A model generated the notes under the pieces. The model was given only the letters and a program-made list of their open reading frames with translations, searched no databases and had not been told where the DNA came from. 64,000 nt of DNA, from contig NZ_LMVK01000049.1 in the NCBI RefSeq assembly GCF_001541315.1, positions 62,001-126,000 of the forward strand, read 5' to 3'. Numbering within the stretch: position 1 is the stretch's first letter; each line of letters starts with the position of its first letter. This document shows, one piece after another, positions 56,721-64,000 of this stretch. The stretch comes from Agrobacterium tumefaciens str. B6 (GTDB lineage: Bacteria; Pseudomonadota; Alphaproteobacteria; Rhizobiales; Rhizobiaceae). Made by a program: the position numbers and the translations under genes.

Positions 56721-57791
56721 ATGCCAATCGACCCTAAACTGAACGTAGTCCCTTTCATCAGTGTCGACCACATGATGAAACTGGTGCTGAAGGTAGGCAT
56801 CGACACCTTCCTGACTGAACTCGCCGCCGAGATCGAGAAGGATTTCCGCCGGTGGCCAATCTTCGATAAAAAACCACGCGTTGGCAGCCACTCACAAGAC
56901 GGCGTTATCGAACTGATGCCGACCAGCGACGGTTCGCTCTACGGCTTCAAATATGTGAACGGTCATCCGAAGAACACACATCAGGGGCGTCAAACCGTGA
57001 CGGCCTTCGGCGTCCTTTCGGATGTTGGTAACGGCTATCCCCTGCTGCTTTCGGAAATGACGATCCTGACAGCACTTCGCACGGCGGCCACATCTGCTCT
57101 CGCCGCCAAATATCTGGCTCGTCCCAACTCGAAGACGATGGCCATTATCGGCAATGGCGCCCAGAGCGAGTTTCAGGCTCGTGCCTTCAGGGCAATTCTC
57201 GGAATTCAGAAGCTCAGGCTTTTCGACATCGACACGTCGGCCACCAGAAAATGCGCTCGAAACCTGACCGGGCCGGGATTTGACATCGTCGAATGCGGCT
57301 CCGTCGCCGAGGCTGTCGAAGGAGCCGATGTCATCACAACCGTCACGGCCGACAAGCAGTTCGCAACAATCCTTTCCGATAATCATGTCGGGCCGGGCGT
57401 CCATATCAATGCGGTCGGCGGGGACTGCCCGGGAAAGACCGAAATCAGTATGGAAGTGCTGCTGCGCTCCGACATTTTCGTAGAATATCCGCCGCAGACC
57501 TGGATCGAAGGCGATATTCAGCAGCTTCCACGGACCCATCCCGTCACCGAGCTTTGGCAGGTCATGACCGGTGAAAAAACAGGACGCGTCGGTGACCGGC
57601 AGATCACAATGTTCGACAGCGTCGGATTTGCGATCGAGGATTTTTCGGCGCTTCGTTACGTCCGCGCGAAGATAACCGATTTCGAAATGTTTACCGAACT
57701 CGACCTCCTGGCCGATCCCGACGAGCCGCGAGACCTCTATGGCATGCTGCTTCGCTGCGAGAAAAAGCTGGAGCCGACAGCCGTCGGATAA
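56721..57791 (+). CDS. ocd: Ornithine cyclodeaminase
   Basis: Ornithine cyclodeaminase, 356 residues, converting L-ornithine to L-proline and ammonia with bound NAD. The central 'RPNSKTMAIIGNGAQSEFQA' (near residue 135) is the nucleotide-binding motif, 'SEMTILTALRTAATSALAAK' precedes it, and 'INAVGGDCPGKTEI' includes the conserved catalytic region with Asp. It closely follows the Ti-plasmid Ocd pattern. A good ribosome site (GGAGGAAG) precedes the ATG. With arginase dead next door, it may use ornithine-type opines or depend on a chromosomal arginase. Confidence 0.93.
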   Translation: MPIDPKLNVVPFISVDHMMKLVLKVGIDTFLTELAAEIEKDFRRWPIFDKKPRVGSHSQDGVIELMPTSDGSLYGFKYVNGHPKNTHQGRQTVTAFGVLSDVGNGYPLLLSEMTILTALRTAATSALAAKYLARPNSKTMAIIGNGAQSEFQARAFRAILGIQKLRLFDIDTSATRKCARNLTGPGFDIVECGSVAEAVEGADVITTVTADKQFATILSDNHVGPGVHINAVGGDCPGKTEISMEVLLRSDIFVEYPPQTWIEGDIQQLPRTHPVTELWQVMTGEKTGRVGDRQITMFDSVGFAIEDFSALRYVRAKITDFEMFTELDLLADPDEPRDLYGMLLRCEKKLEPTAVG

Positions 57792-58121
57792 GTGTTGCAC
57801 CGCCTGTCGAAAGACAGCCGGTATACGTAATATAACGGTCAATTTGCGTAGAAGAACGAAGGAAATCTTCTCGCACATAGACGGCGACGACACCGTCACT
57901 TTGATGGGCGTTGTCGCTCGTCTAATATTATTATGTACTGTGCAAAGCATATACTTTTTTTATGGTCGCCATGTTTTCAAAAGGCTGAACAAATCGACCG
58001 ATTTGAATATATTTTTCATATTTTTCGAAAACTATAGAATATATAAACTTACTGTATCTGCCGATCTAAATTATCAAACGCCGGCAAGGATAACTCTCAA
58101 CGGACGTAAGCTGGAGGCCGC
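57792..58121. other. 330-base gap with AT-rich island
   Basis: A small CTGTC-GAAA-GACAG hairpin (57804-57817) follows ocd by 12 bases and may mark its transcript end. Bases about 57920-58080 are much richer in A and T than anything nearby, with runs such as TATTTTTCATATTTTTCG and TATAGAATATATAAAC. This may hold the promoter for the methyltransferase gene or be a recombination scar. No coding sequence was recognised. Confidence 0.45.
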
Positions 58122-59066
58122 ATGTCATCGAAAGTCACCATCCTGGATGGGGGAATGGGGAGGGAACTGCTGAGAAATGGCGCTCCCTTCCGGCAACCCG
58201 AGTGGTCTGCGCTGTCGCTGATTGAAGCGCCCGAATTCGTCAAAATGGCCCATGACGCCTTCGTTGCAGCGGGGGCCGAAGTTATTACCACCAACAGCTA
58301 CGCGCTGGTCCCATTTCATATCGGCGATCAGCGCTTTGCCACACATGGGTTTGCTCTCGCCGATCTATCCGGGCGGCTCGCTCGTGCCGCCGCGCAGAAG
58401 GCACAACGGTATGTACGGGTTGCAGGCTCTCTGCCCCCCGTCTTCGGCTCCTACCGGCCAGATTTGTTCGATGCAGACAAGGCGCCTGCCATTCTCGATA
58501 TCCTCGTCAAAGCCCTCGCTCCTCACGTCGATTTCTGGCTCGCCGAGACCCAGAGCTCCGTCCAGGAGGTCGAAACGATCAGGACGATATTGGGCTCCGA
58601 CACGCGACCGCTGTGGGTTTCCTTTACGCTCGACGACACCAAGTCCGTCGCCGACGTCATTGCAGGCCGCTCCGTGCCGACGCTTCGATCCGGTGAGGCT
58701 GTGGCCCACGCCGCAGTCAAAGCAGCGCGGCTCGGCGCAGGCGCCTTGCTATTCAATTGCAGCCAAGCCGAAATCATGGAGGCAGGGGTCAAGTCGGCCA
58801 ATCAGGCGCTGAAGGCGGATAATCTCGACATTCCGATCGGCGTTTACGCCAACGCCTTCGTTCCGAAGCCTGAAACGGAAGAGAGTCTGGCTGCAAATGA
58901 CGGACTGAGTGGACTGCGGGACGACCTCAATCCGTCGGGTTATCTGCAATTCGCCCAACGCTGGGTGAGCGCGGGGGCCACCATCATCGGCGGGTGTTGC
59001 GGTATCGGCCCCGAACATATCGCTGAGCTGAAAGACACGTTCGACCCGCAGCCAGCCGCAGCCTGA
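58122..59066 (+). CDS. Homocysteine S-methyltransferase family protein
   Basis: Homocysteine/selenocysteine methyltransferase family TIM-barrel protein, 314 residues. 'TILDGGMGRELLRNG' (residues 5-19) is the N-terminal signature, and the zinc-binding Cys residues appear in 'LLFNCSQAE' and the C-terminal 'IIGGCCGIGPEHI'. MmuM-like members move a methyl group from S-methylmethionine or betaine-like donors to homocysteine. It is 26 bases from a peptide-type binding-protein gene, so the importer probably supplies its methyl donor or a related compound. Confidence 0.88.
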   Translation: MSSKVTILDGGMGRELLRNGAPFRQPEWSALSLIEAPEFVKMAHDAFVAAGAEVITTNSYALVPFHIGDQRFATHGFALADLSGRLARAAAQKAQRYVRVAGSLPPVFGSYRPDLFDADKAPAILDILVKALAPHVDFWLAETQSSVQEVETIRTILGSDTRPLWVSFTLDDTKSVADVIAGRSVPTLRSGEAVAHAAVKAARLGAGALLFNCSQAEIMEAGVKSANQALKADNLDIPIGVYANAFVPKPETEESLAANDGLSGLRDDLNPSGYLQFAQRWVSAGATIIGGCCGIGPEHIAELKDTFDPQPAAA

Positions 59067-59092
59067 ACCCGCCTTCTGCAAGGAACACGATC

Positions 59093-60649
59093 ATGACACG
59101 ACACCCCAAACCCGACTCGTCTCTCGAACTCGACAGGCGTCTGTTTCTCAAAGCCAGCGCCGCTGTTGCCGCAAGCGCGTTGCTGCTGCCGGCCATGGCA
59201 AATGCTGCCACGCCGAAAAGAGGCGGGCATCTCGTGCTCGGCATCGACAATGCTTCAACGTCGGACCGGCTCGATCCAGCATTCTACTTTGAAGACTACG
59301 CGTATAATGTTGGCCTGCAGCTTTTCGACACACTCACTGACCTCAACGACGATGGCACTCTCCGTGCTGGCCTTGCAGAAAGCTGGGAACCAGCGAATGG
59401 CGGAAGCGAATGGATTTTCCGGCTTCGCAAAGGCGTTCAATTCCACAACGGCAAAGAACTGACGCCCGAGGACGTCATCTATTCGATAAATCACCATCGC
59501 GGCGACAAATCGGAGTCCGCGGGCAAAGGCTATCTGCTGACAGTCACCGATATCGTGAAGTCAGCACCGGGCGAGGTCACGTTCAAGCTCTCGGGTCCGA
59601 ACGCCGACTTCCCGTATCTGCTCGGTGACGTGCATTTTGGCATCACGCCAGATGGCGAGAACTTCGACAAGGGTATTGGCACCGGAGCCTTCATCCTTGA
59701 AGACTTCCAGCCGGGCGTTCGTACGCTTGCAAAGCGCAATCCGAGCTACTGGGACCCCGAGAGAGGACATGTCGATTCCGTCGAGACTGTCGCCTACAAT
59801 GACAAATCGGCGCGCGTCGCCGCCTTGCTCAGCAAGTCGGTCCATCTCGTTAACAACGTCGAGTCCCGTGTTGCCCAGCGCCTGTCGAACCGGCAAGGCG
59901 TCACGCCGCACACGGAAGCGGACTCCTCGATCATCCTTTTTGTTGGACGCGCGGACGCCGATCCGTTCAAGAACCACGATGTCCAGTTGGCGCTTAAATA
60001 TGCCATCGACCGGGGGCAGATCGTCAATTCGATCCTCAATGACGCCGGAACAGTTTCCAACGACAATCCCATCTTCCCTTCCAACCGCTACTTTACGAAC
60101 GACGTGCCAAAGCATGGCTACGATCCGGAGAAGGCGTCCTACCATTGGAAGAAGGCCGGATATGGCGGAAAGATCGTTCTGTCGGCAGCCGATGGCGCGA
60201 CCTTCTCGGGAGCGCTCGATGCCGCTCAACTCTATCAGCAGTCCGCTGAAAAAGTCGGTATCCCCTTCGAGGTCAATCGCGTACCGGCCGATGGCTATTG
60301 GAACGACGTATGGTTGAAACATCCGTTTGTCGCATCCGGATGGGCCGCGCGCCCGACCGCCGACGCGATGCTGTCGCTGATCTATCTCTCCAATGCGCCT
60401 TGGAACGAGTCGGGATGGAAAAACAAGGCCTTCGACGAACTGGTGCTGGCCGCGCGCGGCGAACTCGATGAGACCAGGCGCAAAACGCTCTATCATGACG
60501 CCCAGGTCCTGATCGTGGAGCAGAACAGTTCGGTCATTCCCGCCTATGCAGCAAAAATCAGCGCCTCCGTTTCCAACCTGCAGGGTTTCAAGTCAATTCC
60601 GGGTCAGGTCGGGCCTCGGACTGCTGAAAAGGTTTGGTTCGACACCTGA
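59093..60649 (+). CDS. Peptide-type binding protein with Tat-like signal
   Basis: Cluster C (SBP_bac_5) periplasmic binding protein, 518 residues. The N-terminus has a twin-arginine motif (RRLFLKA, residues 20-26) followed by a moderately hydrophobic segment ending in ANA near residue 43, suggesting Tat export, which is uncommon among the binding proteins here. 'PEDVIYSINHHRGDKSESAG' and 'VQLALKYAIDRGQI' are family landmarks. Upstream ribosome site is weak. First importer gene after the methyltransferase. Confidence 0.89.
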   Translation: MTRHPKPDSSLELDRRLFLKASAAVAASALLLPAMANAATPKRGGHLVLGIDNASTSDRLDPAFYFEDYAYNVGLQLFDTLTDLNDDGTLRAGLAESWEPANGGSEWIFRLRKGVQFHNGKELTPEDVIYSINHHRGDKSESAGKGYLLTVTDIVKSAPGEVTFKLSGPNADFPYLLGDVHFGITPDGENFDKGIGTGAFILEDFQPGVRTLAKRNPSYWDPERGHVDSVETVAYNDKSARVAALLSKSVHLVNNVESRVAQRLSNRQGVTPHTEADSSIILFVGRADADPFKNHDVQLALKYAIDRGQIVNSILNDAGTVSNDNPIFPSNRYFTNDVPKHGYDPEKASYHWKKAGYGGKIVLSAADGATFSGALDAAQLYQQSAEKVGIPFEVNRVPADGYWNDVWLKHPFVASGWAARPTADAMLSLIYLSNAPWNESGWKNKAFDELVLAARGELDETRRKTLYHDAQVLIVEQNSSVIPAYAAKISASVSNLQGFKSIPGQVGPRTAEKVWFDT

Positions 60650-60702
60650 GCGGACTGACAGCCGGTCTTTGTCGGACCGGCCATATTTTTAGGGATAAAA
60701 GA

Positions 60703-61707
60703 ATGGCTACTGCCGCATCGGACATATCCGCGTCAGGTCACCCGAGCAGATGGCGCGGTCTCGCGCTCCATCTGCTCAAACGGGTGGCGGCTGGTCTCGG
60801 CCTGTTGCTCGTATTGTCGAGCCTGATTTTTATCGGGAGTACACTTCTGCCTGGCGACGCTGCGACCGCGATCCTGGGACGTTCGGCAACGCCGGCAGCA
60901 CTCGCTGAACTGCGTGAGCGGCTGGGTCTCAACGAGCCGCTGATCGTCCGGTATATGTCCTGGTTGAACGCCTTCGTTCATGGTGATCTCGGCTCCAGTC
61001 TCATAAACGGAAGAAGTGTCGCGGACAGTATTGGCGCAAGGCTCGGGAACACGCTGTTCCTCGCGGCCTCGGTGGCTCTCGTTGCCGTACCTCTCGCAGT
61101 GTTCCTGGGCGTTCTTTCCGTACGATATCGCGGCCGGGTCCTCGACCGGACGATTGCTCTTGTCACAAGAACCTTCGTGGCGCTACCTGAGTTTTTTATC
61201 GGTTATCTCCTGATCTACATATTGTCCGTGTCGCTCGGCTGGTTTGCCAGCAGCAGCACAGTCTTTGCGCGCATGGGTTTCGCGGACAGGGTTGTAGCGA
61301 TCGCTCTGCCGTGCCTGACCCTCGTTTTTGTCGTAACGGGCCACATCACCACCATGGTGCGCGCATCGGTGCTCGACGTCATGGAGAGACCATTCATCGA
61401 GATGGCTGCTCTCAAGGGCGTGTCGCACGGCGCAGTCGTCTGGCGCCACGCCCTGCCGAACGCGCTTTCACCGATCATCAACGTCGTTCTCGTCAATCTC
61501 GCCTACCTCGTTGCCGGGGTCGTCGTCGTTGAGGTCATCTTCGTCTACCCGGGAATTGGACAGTACATGGTCGACAGCGTGGTCAACCGCGACGTTCCCG
61601 TCGTGCAGGCTACAGCTCTGCTGTTTGCTGGGGTCTATATAGGATTGAACCTGTGCGCCGATGTTCTGTCCGTGCTTGCCAATCCCCGTTTGCGGCTCGA
61701 AACATGA
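60703..61707 (+). CDS. Peptide-type importer permease (DppB-like)
   Basis: DppB/OppB-family membrane subunit, 334 residues from the ATG after AGGGATAAAAGA; in-frame codons upstream overlap the preceding gene. It has a slightly long N-terminus (about 28 residues) before span one, 'LLPGDAATAILG' and 'LRERLGLNEPLIVRYMSWL', and six spans in all. The EAA loop is near 'PFIEMAALKGVSHGAVVWRH'. The stop overlaps the next gene by 4 bases. Confidence 0.91.
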   Translation: MATAASDISASGHPSRWRGLALHLLKRVAAGLGLLLVLSSLIFIGSTLLPGDAATAILGRSATPAALAELRERLGLNEPLIVRYMSWLNAFVHGDLGSSLINGRSVADSIGARLGNTLFLAASVALVAVPLAVFLGVLSVRYRGRVLDRTIALVTRTFVALPEFFIGYLLIYILSVSLGWFASSSTVFARMGFADRVVAIALPCLTLVFVVTGHITTMVRASVLDVMERPFIEMAALKGVSHGAVVWRHALPNALSPIINVVLVNLAYLVAGVVVVEVIFVYPGIGQYMVDSVVNRDVPVVQATALLFAGVYIGLNLCADVLSVLANPRLRLET

Positions 61708-62519
61708 GAAGTGCTAGACCTCCGCTTTCTGTCATGCTTGCGATCCTGGCAGTGTTCCTTTGCTTCATATGCGTCGTCTTCGCGCCGCTGATCGCACCTT
61801 ACGGGCTCAATGAGATCGTTGGCACCAGCTGGGACCCGCCATCTGCGTCCAACCTGCTTGGCACCGACATGATTGGCCGCGATCTCTTTTCGCGTTTCGT
61901 CTGGGGTGCACGCATCACCATTCTCGTCGCAAGCCTGGCCGTTCTGATCGCTTTCCTGATCGGTTCAGGTCTCGGACTTCTGGCCGGTCTGCGCAAGGGA
62001 TGGCTGGATATGGCGCTATCGCGGTTCGTCGACCTTGTCATGTCGATGCCAACCCTCATTCTGGCGATGATGCTCCTTACAATCTTGCCACGCTCCGTTG
62101 CGTTCATCGTGGCGATCATCGCGCTGGTGGAGGCGACCCGCTTCTTTCGGCTGGCACGATTGCTCGCCGCCGACATTGCCGCGCTCGACTACGTCGAGGC
62201 GGCTTTTCTGCGCGGCGAAACGACGCAATGGATCATCCGCCACGAGATCCTGCCCAATGCCATCACGCCGCTGCTTGCCGAACTCGGCCTTCGTTTCATC
62301 TTCTCGGTTCTGTTTCTATCCACCCTCTCCTTTCTCGGACTCGGCCTGCAGCCGCCGATGACCGATTGGGGGAGCCTGATCAAGGAAAATAAGGACGGTC
62401 TGCTGTTCGGGATCACCGCAGCCCTGCTTCCAGGGGCGGCCATCGCAGTGCTAGCACTGGCGGTCACGACCCTGACCGATTGGATTTCCGGCAGGCGGCA
62501 AGGAATACCGAGCCCATGA
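61704..62519 (+). CDS. Peptide-type importer permease (DppC-like)
   Basis: DppC/OppC-family membrane subunit, 271 residues. The start is the ATG in ATGA overlapping the previous stop. An N-terminal span (residues 9-29), 'NLLGTDMIGRDLFSRFVWGA' and the EAA loop near 'LDYVEAAFLRGETTQWIIRH' identify it. It overlaps the fused ATPase gene by 4 bases. No anomalies. Confidence 0.91.
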   Translation: MRSARPPLSVMLAILAVFLCFICVVFAPLIAPYGLNEIVGTSWDPPSASNLLGTDMIGRDLFSRFVWGARITILVASLAVLIAFLIGSGLGLLAGLRKGWLDMALSRFVDLVMSMPTLILAMMLLTILPRSVAFIVAIIALVEATRFFRLARLLAADIAALDYVEAAFLRGETTQWIIRHEILPNAITPLLAELGLRFIFSVLFLSTLSFLGLGLQPPMTDWGSLIKENKDGLLFGITAALLPGAAIAVLALAVTTLTDWISGRRQGIPSP

Positions 62520-64000
62520 CCGCCTCCACCCTGCTCGACATCCGCAACCTGCGTATCGACGCAGCAAGCCGCACAAATCCGACATTGATTGTGGACGACG
62601 TCTCCCTTGAAGTTTGCCGCGGCAAAGTTCTTGGGCTGATTGGAGAATCTGGCGCGGGCAAGTCGACCATCGGTCTTGCCGCGCTTGGATATTTGCGGCC
62701 CGGCACCAGGCTCCTCAGCGGGTCGGTGACCTTCGACGGCGTCGACCTGTTTACCCGAACGGAGGCTCAGCGCCGCTTGTTCCGTGGTCGGCGGATTGCC
62801 TACGTCGCGCAATCGGCTGCCGCTGCTTTCAATCCCGCTTTTCGGCTTATCGATCAGCCCGTCGAAGCGAGTTTGCGCGCGCGTCGGCCGAACAAGGCTG
62901 CCGCCATCGAGCGGGCAATGGGCTTGCTCGCTCTTCTCGACCTGAACGCGAAGACAATTGCGACGCGCTATCCTCACGAAGTGTCGGGCGGACAGTTGCA
63001 GCGCGCCATGACCGTAATGGCGCTCTGCGGCCGACCCGATCTCATAATATTCGACGAGCCTACGACCGCTCTCGATATTGCCACCCAGCGCGACGTGTTT
63101 ACCGCGATCCGCAAGGCAATCGCAGTAGAGGCTACCGCGGCGATCTACATCAGCCACGACCTGCCGCTTGTCGCGGATATCGCAGACGACATTCACGTCT
63201 TACGGAATGGCCGCAGTGTTGAACGAGGTCCGGCGGTGACCATCATGCGCGATCCCGCCCAGCCCTATACGAAAGCCCTGACATCCGCAGGGAATCTGGA
63301 TTTTGCGCGTCCGCGTGGGGCTGGGGACACTGTCCTCGAGCTTCGGGAAGTTACGGCTGGATATCAAGGCATGTCAGCGGTCATACGCAATGTTTCCCTC
63401 ACCATTGGGCGCGGCGAGACGGTAGCTCTCGTCGGCAAGTCCGGCTCGGGGAAGTCCACGCTTGGACGGGTCGTCAACGGGTTGCAACGGCCAACCAGCG
63501 GAAGCATTGTCTTCGATGGCCGGCCGCTGGCAGCGTCCATTCACAATCGCCCCCTCAACGACCGTCGTGCGATTCAGACAATACATCAAACGCCCGATAC
63601 AGCGCTCAATCCCAGACAGAAAATTTCAGAGATCCTCGGTCGCCCGCTCGTCCTTTACGAGAAGCTTGGTGGCCGAAACCGTGTGAGCCGCGTAGAGGAA
63701 ATGCTCGAACAGGTGGAGCTCGGTCGCGAGCTCGCCAATCGCTTTCCCGGCGAGCTATCCGGCGGCCAAAAGCAGCGGGTCGTCATTGCACGCGCTTTGG
63801 CTGCGCGACCGCGTATTCTGATTTGCGACGAGCCGACCTCATCGCTAGACGCGCTAGTGGCGCGCGACGTTCTCTCGCTACTCATGCGCCTCCAAGTGAG
63901 CGACGGGATCGCGTGCCTGTTCATCACGCACGATCTAAATGTCGTGGGTGCCGTTGCCACGCGGGTGATCGAGCTGGCTCAAGGTGAAGTAGTTGAACGC
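62516..64000 (+). CDS. Peptide-type importer, fused double ATPase (3' end outside window)
   Basis: Double ABC ATPase (DppD-DppF fusion), 495 codons visible and open at the window edge. The first domain has GESGAGKS (near residue 43), VSGGQLQR and [11 protein letters not shown]. The second has GKSGSGKS (near residue 308), LSGGQKQR and LICDEPTSSLD. The signature of domain one is slightly unusual (VSGGQ in place of LSGGQ). The remaining 40-60 residues lie past the window. It completes the methyltransferase-linked importer. Confidence 0.92.
   Translation, partial: MTASTLLDIRNLRIDAASRTNPTLIVDDVSLEVCRGKVLGLIGESGAGKSTIGLAALGYLRPGTRLLSGSVTFDGVDLFTRTEAQRRLFRGRRIAYVAQSAAAAFNPAFRLIDQPVEASLRARRPNKAAAIERAMGLLALLDLNAKTIATRYPHEVSGGQLQRAMTVMALCGRPDLIIFDEPTTALDIATQRDVFTAIRKAIAVEATAAIYISHDLPLVADIADDIHVLRNGRSVERGPAVTIMRDPAQPYTKALTSAGNLDFARPRGAGDTVLELREVTAGYQGMSAVIRNVSLTIGRGETVALVGKSGSGKSTLGRVVNGLQRPTSGSIVFDGRPLAASIHNRPLNDRRAIQTIHQTPDTALNPRQKISEILGRPLVLYEKLGGRNRVSRVEEMLEQVELGRELANRFPGELSGGQKQRVVIARALAARPRILICDEPTSSLDALVARDVLSLLMRLQVSDGIACLFITHDLNVVGAVATRVIELAQGEVVER

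Noticed and set aside
56443-56742. Intact 99-residue protein between RidA and ocd
   Set aside because: Its N-terminal half matches arginase and then shifts frame, and its end overlaps the ocd start; it reads as a remnant and not a functional small protein.
57739-58173. 144-codon frame across the gap after ocd
   Set aside because: It starts inside ocd in another frame, crosses the AT-rich island with skewed composition and ends inside the methyltransferase gene; no motif supports coding.

Overview
The window looks like part of a large conjugative, opine-catabolic plasmid of a Rhizobiaceae bacterium (Agrobacterium/Rhizobium group). Three things point there: a trb conjugation operon of the Ti-plasmid type, a TraR-family quorum-sensing gene, and several gene sets resembling the octopine and mannityl-opine catabolic loci of octopine-type Ti plasmids. 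No vir genes, T-DNA borders, replication genes, rRNA, tRNA, CRISPR or insertion sequences were seen. The label 'Ti-like' rests on recognised protein families, not on a database search.

Layout. (1) 2-6629, +: the distal part of a trb operon, trbE(partial)-J-K-L-F-G-H-I, for mating-pair formation. (2) 6862-25982: an opine or modified-amino-acid block. A four-gene peptide-type ABC importer (-) faces a RidA protein and a DeoR-type regulator (+). After two decayed sugar-metabolism genes come HyuB, HyuA, a DadA-like oxidase and a small protein (-), divergent from a second four-gene peptide-type importer (+). This gene content resembles the mannopinic/agropinic acid (moa/aga) region of octopine Ti plasmids. 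(3) 26075-33213, -: an SDR, a LacI regulator, an aldo/keto reductase, 6-phosphogluconate dehydratase, a second SDR and a second LacI regulator, a sugar-catabolism block. (4) 33358-47339, +: a SIS-domain deglycase-like protein, a PfkB kinase, a creatinase-like hydrolase, a polyamine/opine-type ABC importer, a full-length chemoreceptor and a second importer of the same class with mot-like content. (5) 47469-48781: a TraR homologue frameshifted at codon 182 (a TrlR-type dominant-negative allele), with its DNA-binding domain stranded in another frame, followed at once by a chemoreceptor fragment. (6) 48927-57791: an octopine-type cluster: LysR regulator (OccR-like), occQMPJ-like importer, three-part opine oxidase, RidA, a dead arginase and ornithine cyclodeaminase. 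(7) 58122-64000, +: homocysteine S-methyltransferase and a third peptide-type importer, running off the window.

How it may work together: six ABC importers bring in conjugates of sugars or keto acids with amino acids. The oxidases, hydantoinase/lactamase-type enzymes, kinase and deglycase split them. SDR, AKR and Edd enzymes route the sugar part, and ornithine cyclodeaminase routes the amino acid. Mannityl-opine-type uptake would be coupled to repression of conjugation through the truncated TraR. No intact traR is present in this window.
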